Below the pieces are notes generated by a model. It did not search any database, was not told where the DNA came from, and worked only from the letters and a program-made list of their open reading frames with translations. A DNA stretch of 64,000 nucleotides from Bryobacterales bacterium F-183 (lineage in GTDB: Bacteria; Acidobacteriota; Terriglobia; Bryobacterales; Bryobacteraceae): NCBI GenBank assembly GCA_016865505.2, contig AP025252.1, positions 930,001 through 994,000 of the forward strand. The letters run 5' to 3'. The position numbers and the translations under genes were made by a program. Shown one piece after another: positions 24,419 to 33,388 of this stretch (within the stretch, counting starts at the first letter, position 1; each line of letters starts with the position of its first letter).

Positions 24419-27025
24419 ATGGGTAACGGCATGAGTCCGGAACGCTGGCAGCTTCTCGAAGACCTCTTCAACCGGGCCATGGACCTCCCCGCAGGGCCTG
24501 AGCGCGACCAGTTTGTCGCCCAGAACACCGCCGGCGACCCGGACCTCAACCAGCGCCTCCTCAAACTCCTGCAGGAAGAGGAAGGTGGCGTACAAAACTT
24601 TGGCGAGATCATCGGCGACGTCATGCTCGCCACCGCGTCCGCCGCCTCGCAACCCGCGGACGCCTGGATTGGACGCCGTATCGGCTCCTACCGCATCGTG
24701 GGTGAGATCGGCCGCGGCGGCATGGGCATCGTCTACGAGGCCGAACGCGACGACAGCGAGTACCAAAAGAAAGTCGCCATCAAGATCGCTCCCGAATGGC
24801 TCCGCTCGCCGGAAGCCATGGAACGCTTCCGCGAAGAACGTCAAATCCTAGCCACCCTCGAACACCCCGGCATCTGCCGTATGCTTGACGGCGGCTCCGT
24901 CGACGGCGCGCCGTACTTTGTGATGGAACTCGTCGAAGGCGTCCATCTCAAGCAATACTGCGAAGGCAAATCCCTGCGCGAGCGGCTGGAACTCTTCATC
25001 CGCATCTGCCAGGCCGTATCCTACGCCCACGAACGCCTCATCATCCATCGCGATCTCAAGCCCGGCAACATCCTGGTCACCGCCGACGGTACGCCCAAAT
25101 TGCTGGACTTCGGCATCGCCACCATCGCCGGCCTTGTTTCGGGACAGGAAAGCGAACGCCTTCTCACGCCGGACTACGCCAGCCCCGAACAGCTCCGCAA
25201 TCAGCCCGTCAGCATCCGTACCGACGTCTACGCCCTCGGCCTCATCCTGTACGAACTCCTCACCGGCGTCAAAGGTCAAAAGGCGGACACCTCATCCGCA
25301 GAAGCCCTCAACCGCAGCGTGTGCGACACCACCGTACCCCTGCCCAGCACGGTACGCGCGGATTCGGAAAAAACCATCCTGCCGTACTCGCTGAACAAGC
25401 TCGAAGGCGACCTCGACGCCATCGTTTCCAAGGCCGTCTCCAAAGATCCGCAGAATCGCTACATGTCGGTAGCGGCCCTCGCGCAGGACCTCGAAAATTA
25501 CCTCGCCCTCCGGCCGGTCGCCGCCCGCGGCAATGAGCCGCTGTACAGAACCGCCAAGTACGTCCGCCGCAACTGGCTGCCCGTGAGCACAGCATCGCTC
25601 GCCGTCTTGAGCCTCTTGGGCGGCATCACGGCATTCGCCTACCAGGCCAACATCGCCAACGAGCGCTTCGAAACCGTACGCAAGCTCTCGACGACAATCC
25701 TCTTCGACGTACACGACAACATCGCCAAGCTACCCGGCTCCACCAACGTACGCTCGATGCTCGCCTCCACCGCTGCTGCACAGCTCGAAAGTCTGTCCCG
25801 CAACGCCGGTAGCCACTGGGCCCTGCGTCGCGACCTCGCAGCCGCTTATTTCCGCCTCGGCGAAGTACAGGGTACGCTCGGCGCAAGTCTCGGCCTCCCC
25901 GCAGAATCTCTGGCCAGTTTTGAAGCCGGCCTCCGTCAGTTGGAGGGCATGCCCGCCGACGAACGCAGGCAGATCGCTGTGGCTGAGGGACGCCTCATCA
26001 CCATGCGCGCCTCGCTCCTCCAGCAGAATCGCCGTCGCACAGAGGGCGGCAAGGAATTCGAACGGGCGGCAAAACTCATTCAACCGTTCTGTCTCAATGC
26101 TCCCCCCGGGCCTGACAAAACCCTCGCTTGCATGGCCCTGGGTGACGCGATTGTCATGCTCGGCGAAAATCAAATCAGCCTGGGCAACATAGCGGAGGCC
26201 GCCAGTACGCTCAAACGCGTCGAAACTGAGATTCCACCGCTGGCCACCAGCAGAAACCGCGGACTTCTCGCCCTCCGCATCTCCGTCCTCCGCAGCCGTA
26301 TCTTCTATCTGCAAAAGAACCGCGCGGACTGCATCAAAGACTTCGATGCCAACGAGGTCATTGCCAGAAACCTCCTGCGAGACCATCCCGACGACCCCAA
26401 CGTACTCCGCACCGTCGGCAACTTCGCTCATCTGGGATCCTGCTTCTCCATCGGTGACACCACTGTCGAAGAGCACCGCCGAAGCCTGAGCCTTCTCCGT
26501 TTGGCGCAATCCATCTTTGAACGGATGATGCAGCTCGACCCCGGCGACGCCCGAGCCCGCTACAACCGTGCCACCGTACTTTCCCAGATCGCGAATGAAC
26601 TGTATTTCCTGGACCCGGCAGCCGCCCTGCCCGCATCGCTTCTTGCTCTCGATGAAAAGCTGGCCGTCTCGGCCACCATGCCGTACAACCGCAACGCATA
26701 CGCGCTGATCATCCAGGCTGGCCAACCTTACATTACTTTGAGCCTCCACTCCGGCAAGCTCGCGGACGCACTCGCCGCCGCCCGCCGCATCGCAGCCCGT
26801 GACCTCACCGAGGGTGCCCCCCCGCCTTCCGCGGCCCTCACCGAACTCCGTGCCCGTCGTCTGCTCAACGGGTTCGCAGAGTCCCTCGCGCGCGATTTAC
26901 AGGATCGCCTCTGGCAGGACACGCTCAATGCTGCCAAGGCCTTACCTTCGCAGGAAGCCGACCACGCGGCTAGCACTCTCGCGGCCTACGAAAAGTACCG
27001 CCAAAGTACTACGACGAACAAATAA
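24419..27025 (+). CDS. Transmembrane Ser/Thr protein kinase with TPR-like tail
   Basis: An 868-residue protein. Residues 1-85 precede a Pkn-type kinase domain (about 90-365): Gly loop IGRGGMG, Lys122 in VAIKI, catalytic HRDLKPGN at 210-217 and DFG at 230-232, all intact. One membrane helix follows (about 387-408, ASLAVLSLLGGITAFAY). The external part to 868 is helical and TPR-like, with no enzymatic motif, and is the likely signal-sensing region. The start could be ATG 24419 or 24431. Paired with the upstream sigma factor. Confidence 0.92.
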   Translation: MGNGMSPERWQLLEDLFNRAMDLPAGPERDQFVAQNTAGDPDLNQRLLKLLQEEEGGVQNFGEIIGDVMLATASAASQPADAWIGRRIGSYRIVGEIGRGGMGIVYEAERDDSEYQKKVAIKIAPEWLRSPEAMERFREERQILATLEHPGICRMLDGGSVDGAPYFVMELVEGVHLKQYCEGKSLRERLELFIRICQAVSYAHERLIIHRDLKPGNILVTADGTPKLLDFGIATIAGLVSGQESERLLTPDYASPEQLRNQPVSIRTDVYALGLILYELLTGVKGQKADTSSAEALNRSVCDTTVPLPSTVRADSEKTILPYSLNKLEGDLDAIVSKAVSKDPQNRYMSVAALAQDLENYLALRPVAARGNEPLYRTAKYVRRNWLPVSTASLAVLSLLGGITAFAYQANIANERFETVRKLSTTILFDVHDNIAKLPGSTNVRSMLASTAAAQLESLSRNAGSHWALRRDLAAAYFRLGEVQGTLGASLGLPAESLASFEAGLRQLEGMPADERRQIAVAEGRLITMRASLLQQNRRRTEGGKEFERAAKLIQPFCLNAPPGPDKTLACMALGDAIVMLGENQISLGNIAEAASTLKRVETEIPPLATSRNRGLLALRISVLRSRIFYLQKNRADCIKDFDANEVIARNLLRDHPDDPNVLRTVGNFAHLGSCFSIGDTTVEEHRRSLSLLRLAQSIFERMMQLDPGDARARYNRATVLSQIANELYFLDPAAALPASLLALDEKLAVSATMPYNRNAYALIIQAGQPYITLSLHSGKLADALAAARRIAARDLTEGAPPPSAALTELRARRLLNGFAESLARDLQDRLWQDTLNAAKALPSQEADHAASTLAAYEKYRQSTTTNK

Positions 27026-27064
27026 AACAATTCGGCTCCGTCAGGCATCACCCACACGCAGTCT

Positions 27065-28582
27065 ATGGCGGGCCAACACATTGCCGTCCTTGGAGCTACC
27101 GGCTACGTCGGTGGACGCCTTGTGCCGCGTCTGCTCCAGGCAGGCTATCCCGTACGCTGCATCGCCCGGTACCCCGCCAAGCTCGCCGAACGCGACTGGA
27201 CCAGCCATCCCAACGCACAGATCGCACAAGCCGACCTCGACGATGTACCCGCCCTTACAGCACAACTAAAGGGTTGCGACAGCGCCTTCTATCTCGTACA
27301 TTCCATGCTCGCGGCAGGCTCCGAATACGCCGCCAAAGACCGTAAGATTGCTGAATCCTTCGCACAAGCGGCGCGCGATGCCGGCGTCAAGCGCATCATC
27401 TACCTCGGCGGCCTCGGCGAACTCGGCTCGGACCTCAGCGAACACCTCCGCTCCCGTCAAGAAGTGGAAACCGCGCTCCGCTCCACCGGCCTCCCCGTCA
27501 CCGTACTTCGCGCCGCCATGATCATCGGCTCGGGCTCGGCATCGTTTGAAATCCTTCGTTATCTCGTCAATCGCCTTCCCGTGATGGTCACGCCAAAGTG
27601 GGTCACCACCGAATGCCAGCCGATCTCCATCGATAACGTCCTGCAGTACCTCATAGGCTGCCTCGACCATCCGCATGCCACACAAGGCGAAACCTTCGAC
27701 ATCGGCGGTGCCGACGTACTGCCGTACAGCGCCATCATGCGCATCATGGCGGAAGAACTCCGCCTGCCCAAGCGCTGGATCATCCCCGTACCTGTCCTGA
27801 CACCTCGCTTAAGCTCTTACTGGATCCACCTCGTCACGCCGCTCAGCGCCGACATCGCGCGACCCCTCGCCGAAGGCCTCCGCAACCCCGTCGTCTGCCG
27901 CGACAAACGGATTCTCAACATCGTCCCGCAGCGCCTGCTCAGCACACGCGAAGCCATCCAGGCGGCATTCCAGCAGATCGAGTCGATGGAAGTGGAAACC
28001 AGTTGGTCCATGGCCGGACACATCCCCGGCGACCCCGACTGGGCCGGCGGCAAAGTCTTTCGCGACGCCCGCTCGATGGACGTCGAAACGCCGGACTGGA
28101 GCGTCTATCAAGCCGTCTGCCGTATCGGTGGTCGCAACGGCTGGGCCATGGGTTGGCTCTGGAAGATTCGCGGCGTTTTGGACCGTCTTGCCGGTGGACC
28201 CGGCCTCCGCCGCGGACGCCGCCACCCCACGCAACTCCGCTTCGGCGAAGCGCTGGACTTCTGGCGCGTGGTCGGCATTGAACACAACCGCCGCCTCACC
28301 TTACGAGCCGAAATGCGCCTGCCCGGAGAAGCCGTACTCGACTTCGAAATCGAGCCGCTCGCCAATGGAAAAAGCCGCCTTTCGCAGACGGCTCTCTTCC
28401 AGCCCCGAGGCTTGCTCGGGCTCATGTACTGGTGGGCGGTCTACCCGTTCCACCACTTTGTCTTTCAAAAGATGCTGGAGGGCCTCGCGCACGACGCCCT
28501 CCGCATCACCAACAGCACTACACCGCGTCCGAAATCGATGGCATCGGAAAGTCCGTCGCCACCATCGATGGCGCGATCATAA
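27065..28582 (+). CDS. NAD(P)-binding SDR protein with DUF2867 domain
   Basis: A 505-residue two-part protein. The N-terminal atypical SDR has the Rossmann motif VLGATGYVGGRLVPRLL, YLVHSM, and YLGGLGE, as in NmrA-like epimerases. The C-terminal half (about 320-480) is DUF2867, with GGRNGWAMGWLWKIRGVLDRL and MYWWAVYPFHHFVF. No substrate is known for this fusion, which is common in bacteria and often annotated as a nucleoside-diphosphate-sugar epimerase. Its last 65 bases overlap the end of the convergent tldE gene. Hydrophobic late segments may associate with membrane. Confidence 0.88.
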   Translation: MAGQHIAVLGATGYVGGRLVPRLLQAGYPVRCIARYPAKLAERDWTSHPNAQIAQADLDDVPALTAQLKGCDSAFYLVHSMLAAGSEYAAKDRKIAESFAQAARDAGVKRIIYLGGLGELGSDLSEHLRSRQEVETALRSTGLPVTVLRAAMIIGSGSASFEILRYLVNRLPVMVTPKWVTTECQPISIDNVLQYLIGCLDHPHATQGETFDIGGADVLPYSAIMRIMAEELRLPKRWIIPVPVLTPRLSSYWIHLVTPLSADIARPLAEGLRNPVVCRDKRILNIVPQRLLSTREAIQAAFQQIESMEVETSWSMAGHIPGDPDWAGGKVFRDARSMDVETPDWSVYQAVCRIGGRNGWAMGWLWKIRGVLDRLAGGPGLRRGRRHPTQLRFGEALDFWRVVGIEHNRRLTLRAEMRLPGEAVLDFEIEPLANGKSRLSQTALFQPRGLLGLMYWWAVYPFHHFVFQKMLEGLAHDALRITNSTTPRPKSMASESPSPPSMARS

Positions 28583-29894
28583 TTCCGCCTTCCAGCCCGC
28601 GTACCCGCATTGCCGTACCAATCCGCTTGGCATTGCGCAACAGCCGTACCGGGCTTTCCAGGAATCGCATATTCATCACCGGCGTCGTGATCTTGCCGTT
28701 CTCGATCAGGAACACACCATCGCGAGTCAGGCCCGTCTGCTGTAAGGTCTGCGGATTCACCCCGCGGATGTACCACAGGTGCGTAATCAGCAAGCCCCGC
28801 TCCACGCCTTTGATCAGATCGTCGAGGCTATCGTTGCTGCCCTCCATGATCAGGCTTCCGGCAGCGCCACCACCCCCGCCGCCACCACGGCCTCCGCCGA
28901 ACCCGCCAAACGCACCCGGCGTCGCCTTCTTGCCGGTCTTGTTCGCCCAATACCGGTCGTACGCCAGATTCGCGATTACACCCTTATCAATCCACGTGAT
29001 CTTGTCCGTCGGCAGAAAGTCCGACGTCCAAGGTGAGGACGGCTGCCGCGGATCAAACGGGTCCATCCGCAACGTCACAAACTCCGGAAAGTATTTTTCG
29101 CCCAGCAGCGACCCGCCGCCGCGCTTGCTCAAAAACGTACGTCCCTCGTCCGTCGCGCGAGCCGAAAATCCGCCCGTCATCAGCCGCACCAGGTCGCCCG
29201 TCGCCGTAGGCTCCAGCACAACCGTGTACTTGCCGGGATCCAGCCGGATCGGATTCTTCCAGCGTTTGCACTTCTCAATCGCCGTCGCCGCCAACCCCTT
29301 GCTATCCAGGCTCGTCAGCTTCATCGACGGCTGCCCCGCCCAACCGGAACTCGACCCGTCCGGCATACGAATGGTCGTCGTCAACTGCGAATCGCTAGAC
29401 CGGTGATACCCAAACAACCCGGCCTTATTCGCAATCGCCGACACCCGCAAGGACCGTTCAATCAGCCCCGCCGCCACCATCTTCGCCGCCATCGCCGCGT
29501 CGATGATCGTCTTCACATGCGGGATCATCTGCGGAGCCCGCGCCGTCGCCGTCGCCTCGTCCAAATCAAAGGTCTTCGGAAACTCCTGCGGACCCACCGG
29601 AGGCAACCGCTCCGGGTTCGGCGGCGCGATCTTCGCCAACTCCTCCGCCTGCAGCATCGCCGCCTTCAACGACGCATCGTCAAAGTCGTTCACCGCCATC
29701 ACACCTGTGCGACCCTCACGCGTCACCGCAATGGTCAGGTTATGCCGCAAGTTAAAGGACGCTGTCGTGATGCCGTTATTGGCAAACCGCGTGTACGCCT
29801 GCTCGGAGGACGTCAACGTCAGGTGGCACTCCGGAAACGTCGTGAGCCCCAGCACCTTGGCTGTTAATTTTTTAGCTTCTTCCTGTGTGATCAT
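28518..29894 (-). CDS. pmbA: TldE/PmbA-type subunit of TldD/E metalloprotease
   Basis: A 458-residue TldE/PmbA-family protein. It lacks the metal-binding HExxxH motif, as expected for the non-catalytic partner of TldD. Visible features are the N-terminal YTRFANNGI and GRTGVMAVNDFDDASL, and the C-terminal LWYIRGVNPQTLQQTGLTRDGVFLIENG typical of the family. A poly-glycine stretch (GGFGGGRGGGGGGG) near 28860-28915 looks like a surface-loop expansion. There is no signal peptide, unlike the TldD gene upstream. It follows tldD by 18 bases on the same strand and overlaps the SDR gene by 65 bases at its 3' end. Confidence 0.9.
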   Translation of the reverse strand: MITQEEAKKLTAKVLGLTTFPECHLTLTSSEQAYTRFANNGITTASFNLRHNLTIAVTREGRTGVMAVNDFDDASLKAAMLQAEELAKIAPPNPERLPPVGPQEFPKTFDLDEATATARAPQMIPHVKTIIDAAMAAKMVAAGLIERSLRVSAIANKAGLFGYHRSSDSQLTTTIRMPDGSSSGWAGQPSMKLTSLDSKGLAATAIEKCKRWKNPIRLDPGKYTVVLEPTATGDLVRLMTGGFSARATDEGRTFLSKRGGGSLLGEKYFPEFVTLRMDPFDPRQPSSPWTSDFLPTDKITWIDKGVIANLAYDRYWANKTGKKATPGAFGGFGGGRGGGGGGGAAGSLIMEGSNDSLDDLIKGVERGLLITHLWYIRGVNPQTLQQTGLTRDGVFLIENGKITTPVMNMRFLESPVRLLRNAKRIGTAMRVRGLEGGIMIAPSMVATDFPMPSISDAV

Positions 29895-29912
29895 GATGTA
29901 CCCGTCTCCCCG

Positions 29913-31502
29913 TTAGTCCGTCACAATCACTTCAATATTCCGGAACCGCGTCGGCGAACATCCATGGCTGATGGAGTTGATCTGCGTGGGCTCGCCTTTC
30001 GCATCCCCCGTCGTTCCAAACAGTCGCCAGTACGCAGGCCCCGCCGTACCATCGCAGTTCTGCCAGAAATCCGGCGTACGATCCTGGTACGACACACGCG
30101 ACAGCATCCCGCGCTTCTTGCCGCCCTTGATCTCCCAGAACGCATCGCCGCCGAACTGGAAGTTGTACCGCTGCTGGTCGATCGAATAACTCCCGCGCCC
30201 GTCAATCAACACGCCATCATCGACACCGGCAATCAGATCCTCCAAGGTCGTATCCGCGGGCCCCGCCTTGAGATGGACATTCGGCATCCGCTGGAAGGGC
30301 ACCGTGGCCCACGAATCCGCCTGCGAACACCCGTGCGATTCTTTCTCGCCAATCAAATGCGCCTGATCGCGAGTGGTCTGGAAGGACTTCACAATGCCCT
30401 TATCGATGATCGTGAACGCCGTCGCCTTCACGCCGTCATCGTCGTACCCCACCGTCGCCAACCCGCGAGGCGTGGTGCGATCCCCGACAAACGTACAGTG
30501 GTCGCTCGCCACACGCTTGCCGATCTTGTCCGGCGTAATGTAGCTGGTACCCGCGTAGTTGGCCTCGTACCCCAACGCACGATCCAACTCCGTCGGATGC
30601 GCAACGCTCTCGTGAATCGTCAGCATCAGGTGATTCGGCATCAGGATCAGGTCCTTCTTGCCAGGCTTCACCGGGGGCGCCGCCAGATGCTCCAACACCT
30701 CCTCGCGAATGCGCCGTGCATTCTCTTCGAGGTTCATCTCCGGCACGTACTCCCAGCCCGCCGATGCCTGCGTCGGGACATAGTTCCGCGTGCGCGATAG
30801 GTTCTTTTCGCGATCCACCGCCGTGGCATCTACATTGCCGTAAATCTGCAAAATGTACTGCTGAATCGACGATCCTTCGCTCGACGCGAAGTACTTGTCC
30901 TCGCTGCGCAAGTTCAAGTTGGCAGACCCGCTGAACACGCGCGTCTCCTTCTTAATCTCGCTCACCACCTTGTGCAGCAACTCGATCTTTTCGCCCATCG
31001 GTACCTTGAGTGGGTCGACATCATGCGGCGTCACCCAACGGTCGCGATACGCCTTCACAGGCGCCAATTGCAGGGGTTTCGGCTGAATCGAGGCATTGGC
31101 CTTGGCGATGATCACGGCCTCGCCCGTGATGCGCGCAATCTCTTCGGGCGTCACCACCGGCGATGCCGCAAAGCCCCACGCACCATTGACGATCACCCGT
31201 ACGCCAAAGCCAAAGCTCGCGTCCTCGGCGACACCGGGGACGGACAGCGTCTTGCCCGTACCGCGCTCCGGCGTCTGCCGCAGGCTCACGCGCTGGTCAC
31301 GCAGACGTACGATGCGAATGTCGCAGTAGCTGGCCTTCAGCTTCTTGGCTTCCCGAAGCGCGTTAGCGGCCAGTTTCTCAAGCTCGGGGTTAGGAGTTTT
31401 GGAGTCGGCGGCAGGGGCGGCAAACAGCGAATCCGCCAAAGCCGAAGAAGCAATCAGGACGCTCGGCGAGGAGGAGATAAAGCGGCGTCTTGTCCACAGC
31501 AT
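29913..31502 (-). CDS. tldD: TldD family metalloprotease with Tat-type signal
   Basis: A 529-residue TldD. The zinc motif HESVAH is at 297-302 (H-E-x-x-x-H), within TIHESVAHPTELDRALG, so the protein should be catalytic; TldD/TldE heterodimers degrade unfolded peptides through a narrow pore. The N-terminus MLWTRRRFISSSPSVLIASS has a twin-arginine motif and hydrophobic stretch, suggesting Tat export. It lies 23 bases downstream of the M56/BlaR1-like gene and upstream of tldE, so the four genes blaI, M56, tldD, tldE may be co-transcribed. Confidence 0.92.
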   Translation of the reverse strand: MLWTRRRFISSSPSVLIASSALADSLFAAPAADSKTPNPELEKLAANALREAKKLKASYCDIRIVRLRDQRVSLRQTPERGTGKTLSVPGVAEDASFGFGVRVIVNGAWGFAASPVVTPEEIARITGEAVIIAKANASIQPKPLQLAPVKAYRDRWVTPHDVDPLKVPMGEKIELLHKVVSEIKKETRVFSGSANLNLRSEDKYFASSEGSSIQQYILQIYGNVDATAVDREKNLSRTRNYVPTQASAGWEYVPEMNLEENARRIREEVLEHLAAPPVKPGKKDLILMPNHLMLTIHESVAHPTELDRALGYEANYAGTSYITPDKIGKRVASDHCTFVGDRTTPRGLATVGYDDDGVKATAFTIIDKGIVKSFQTTRDQAHLIGEKESHGCSQADSWATVPFQRMPNVHLKAGPADTTLEDLIAGVDDGVLIDGRGSYSIDQQRYNFQFGGDAFWEIKGGKKRGMLSRVSYQDRTPDFWQNCDGTAGPAYWRLFGTTGDAKGEPTQINSISHGCSPTRFRNIEVIVTD

Positions 31503-31525
31503 AGCCTCCCCAGTGTAGCCGCACT

Positions 31526-32965
31526 TCAGCGCACCAGCTTCAACTTGTTGTCCTTGGCCAGACGTTCCATCATCGCTTCCAGATCGGCAATCGCTTTCCG
31601 TCCCATCTCTTCCTGCTTCTTGGCCAACTCTGCCTGCTGCCTGGCGAACGCCTCGTGCGTCTCTCCGATTCGCGAATGTGCTTCGGCCAACTTCGCCTGC
31701 ATCTCGCTGAGCGATTCCTGCATGCGAGCCAGATCTTCCACCTTCGCCACCTCGGACGCCTGCAAGGCCTTCAGCTTTGCAGTCAGCTTAGCCAACTCGC
31801 CGTTCAACTCAGGAAGTTTGGCGCCAAATGTGAGCTTTTCCTGCATCTTGCCCAACTCGGCCTGCGGCGCCATCGCCTTGCGTACCTGCGCGATCAACGC
31901 GGGGTCCGATGACATGTACTCTTTGCCGTCCTTCGCATACCAGACAATCGTGGTCCCAGCTTTCTTTTGCGCCTGCCGCGCCTTTGCGACATCGTCCAGG
32001 TCATAGCTATGGGCGACCGCAGAGTACCCCTTGCTTTCGACCACCGCGATCATCGAACTGTTGTCGCTCTCCGCCCCAGCAGCTGCTGCCCAGCCCACCG
32101 AAGCTGCCAGACACAACACGCATAGCGGCAATGCCAGCGCCACCAGGCGCAACTTCGCCCCGCGACCCATCCGCTGCGCCGGCTCAAATGCAGCGTCGAG
32201 CAACCGCTCGACACGACGTCCCACTGCGGACATCCGCGCCATCGCCACGCCGCACTCCGTTGCCAACTGCGGCTTGCTCGCAAACTGCACCAGCAATTCG
32301 GCGTAACCCGCACAATCGCGATCTTCACGTACGGCCGCATTGTCACAAATCTGCTCCGCCAGCTCCGCCAACCGCGCATGCAGGAACCATGCCAGCGGAT
32401 TCAGCCAGAACACCGCGCGGTAGATCTTGGCCGCCAGCAGGATGTAAAAGTCCCCTCGTACGCAGTGCTCGCCCTCATGCCGCAGCACCGCCGCCATCGT
32501 CTCCGCACTCCATCGCTCTGCCGACGCAGGCAGCAGCACCGTGGACCCAAACGTCACCGGCGCGCGTAGTTCCTCCGACATCCGAACCCCCGGTGCAAAC
32601 ACCGCCGCCCGCCGCGACAGGTTCCAGGCCATCGCCAATCCCACCAACACCCGCAACAAAAGCAATCCGCACACCAATGCGTACACCAAAGGCAGCCAGG
32701 CAAAGCTTTCCGCAACCGTCGCCACCGGCACCATCGCGACACGCGTCGCTACTTCTTCAGGCAGGCTCACCTGCAGCACCGCCGGCCGTACGGAACTCCC
32801 AAACAGACCAACAAACGGCAGCGCGATCGCGACGCCCAACACAATGGTCCACACCAAATGCCGGACCTCCGCCGATCGTACCCGGAACAGCGTCAACAAA
32901 ACTCCCGCGGCAACGCCCAGCACCGTGGCGCGTACCGAAGCTTCGAACAACAACGAATCCATCAT
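31526..32965 (-). CDS. BlaR1-like M56 membrane metallopeptidase
   Basis: A 479-residue M56 family protein. Four hydrophobic segments (about 13-27, 35-55, 88-110, 300-325) surround the cytosolic zinc motif HEGEH at 163-167, the gluzincin arrangement of BlaR1/MecR1. After the last helix there is no penicillin-binding sensor domain; instead a periplasmic tail ends in a long heptad-like coiled coil (about 385-475, Glu/Lys/Leu/Met/Ala-rich). A ribosome-binding AAGGAG (32975-32980 on this strand) precedes the ATG at 32965, which overlaps the blaI stop as ATGA. The sensed signal is unknown. Confidence 0.88.
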   Translation of the reverse strand: MMDSLLFEASVRATVLGVAAGVLLTLFRVRSAEVRHLVWTIVLGVAIALPFVGLFGSSVRPAVLQVSLPEEVATRVAMVPVATVAESFAWLPLVYALVCGLLLLRVLVGLAMAWNLSRRAAVFAPGVRMSEELRAPVTFGSTVLLPASAERWSAETMAAVLRHEGEHCVRGDFYILLAAKIYRAVFWLNPLAWFLHARLAELAEQICDNAAVREDRDCAGYAELLVQFASKPQLATECGVAMARMSAVGRRVERLLDAAFEPAQRMGRGAKLRLVALALPLCVLCLAASVGWAAAAGAESDNSSMIAVVESKGYSAVAHSYDLDDVAKARQAQKKAGTTIVWYAKDGKEYMSSDPALIAQVRKAMAPQAELGKMQEKLTFGAKLPELNGELAKLTAKLKALQASEVAKVEDLARMQESLSEMQAKLAEAHSRIGETHEAFARQQAELAKKQEEMGRKAIADLEAMMERLAKDNKLKLVR

Positions 32966-33351
32966 TTGGCAGTACTCCTTTGCTTCTTCGCGCGCGCAAT
33001 TTTGTCGGCCAGCCGCTGCAGTTCTTTCCCGTCCACGACCTCGGAATCCACCATCCCCGTCAGCAGCTCTTCCACGGAGCCGCCGCAAAACCAATCGACA
33101 ATCTTTTGGACGGCATTCGCCGCCGCCCGTTGGCGAGGTTCGGTCGCTTCGTACAGGAACGTGCGGTTGTCCACCGTATGCCGCAGCAGGCCCTTCTCTT
33201 CAAGCCGCCGCAACACCGTGCGAACTGTAGATTCTTTCAACGGACGATTCAGCTTTTCCCGGACAGCCTCCGCCGTGCAGGGTTGCAGTTCCCACACCAG
33301 TTGCATCACTTGCTGTTCGAGTTCACCGCGACTGTCGGTAGCGCTACGCAT
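32962..33351 (-). CDS. BlaI/MecI family transcriptional repressor
   Basis: A 129-residue winged-helix repressor. The sequence has the family layout: N-terminal helix pair (LEQQVMQLVWELQPCTAEAV), recognition helix and wing (LKESTVRTVLRRLEEKGLLR, then TVDNRTFLYEA), and a C-terminal dimerisation helix with the usual VDWFCGGSVEELL. BlaI proteins are cleaved by the adjacent BlaR1-type protease, which relieves repression. Translation is coupled to the M56 gene by a 4-base overlap. A candidate operator overlaps the start. Confidence 0.93.
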   Translation of the reverse strand: MRSATDSRGELEQQVMQLVWELQPCTAEAVREKLNRPLKESTVRTVLRRLEEKGLLRHTVDNRTFLYEATEPRQRAAANAVQKIVDWFCGGSVEELLTGMVDSEVVDGKELQRLADKIARAKKQRSTAK

Positions 33352-33370
33352 TGTAGTGTTACCACTTGTA
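33351..33370. promoter_or_regulatory. Candidate BlaI operator
   Basis: An imperfect dyad at the blaI start: GTAGTG and CACTTGTA around a TTAC centre (TTGTAGTG/TTAC/CACTTGTA). TGTAG and TTGTA/TACAA half-sites are reminiscent of BlaI/MecI operators (TACTACA-type half sites), and the position directly in front of the blaI ATG is where autoregulation would occur. Only the inner 4-5 base pairs of the arms match exactly, so this is tentative. Confidence 0.35.
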
Positions 33371-33388
33371 GCAGATCGGTAGGAAAAA

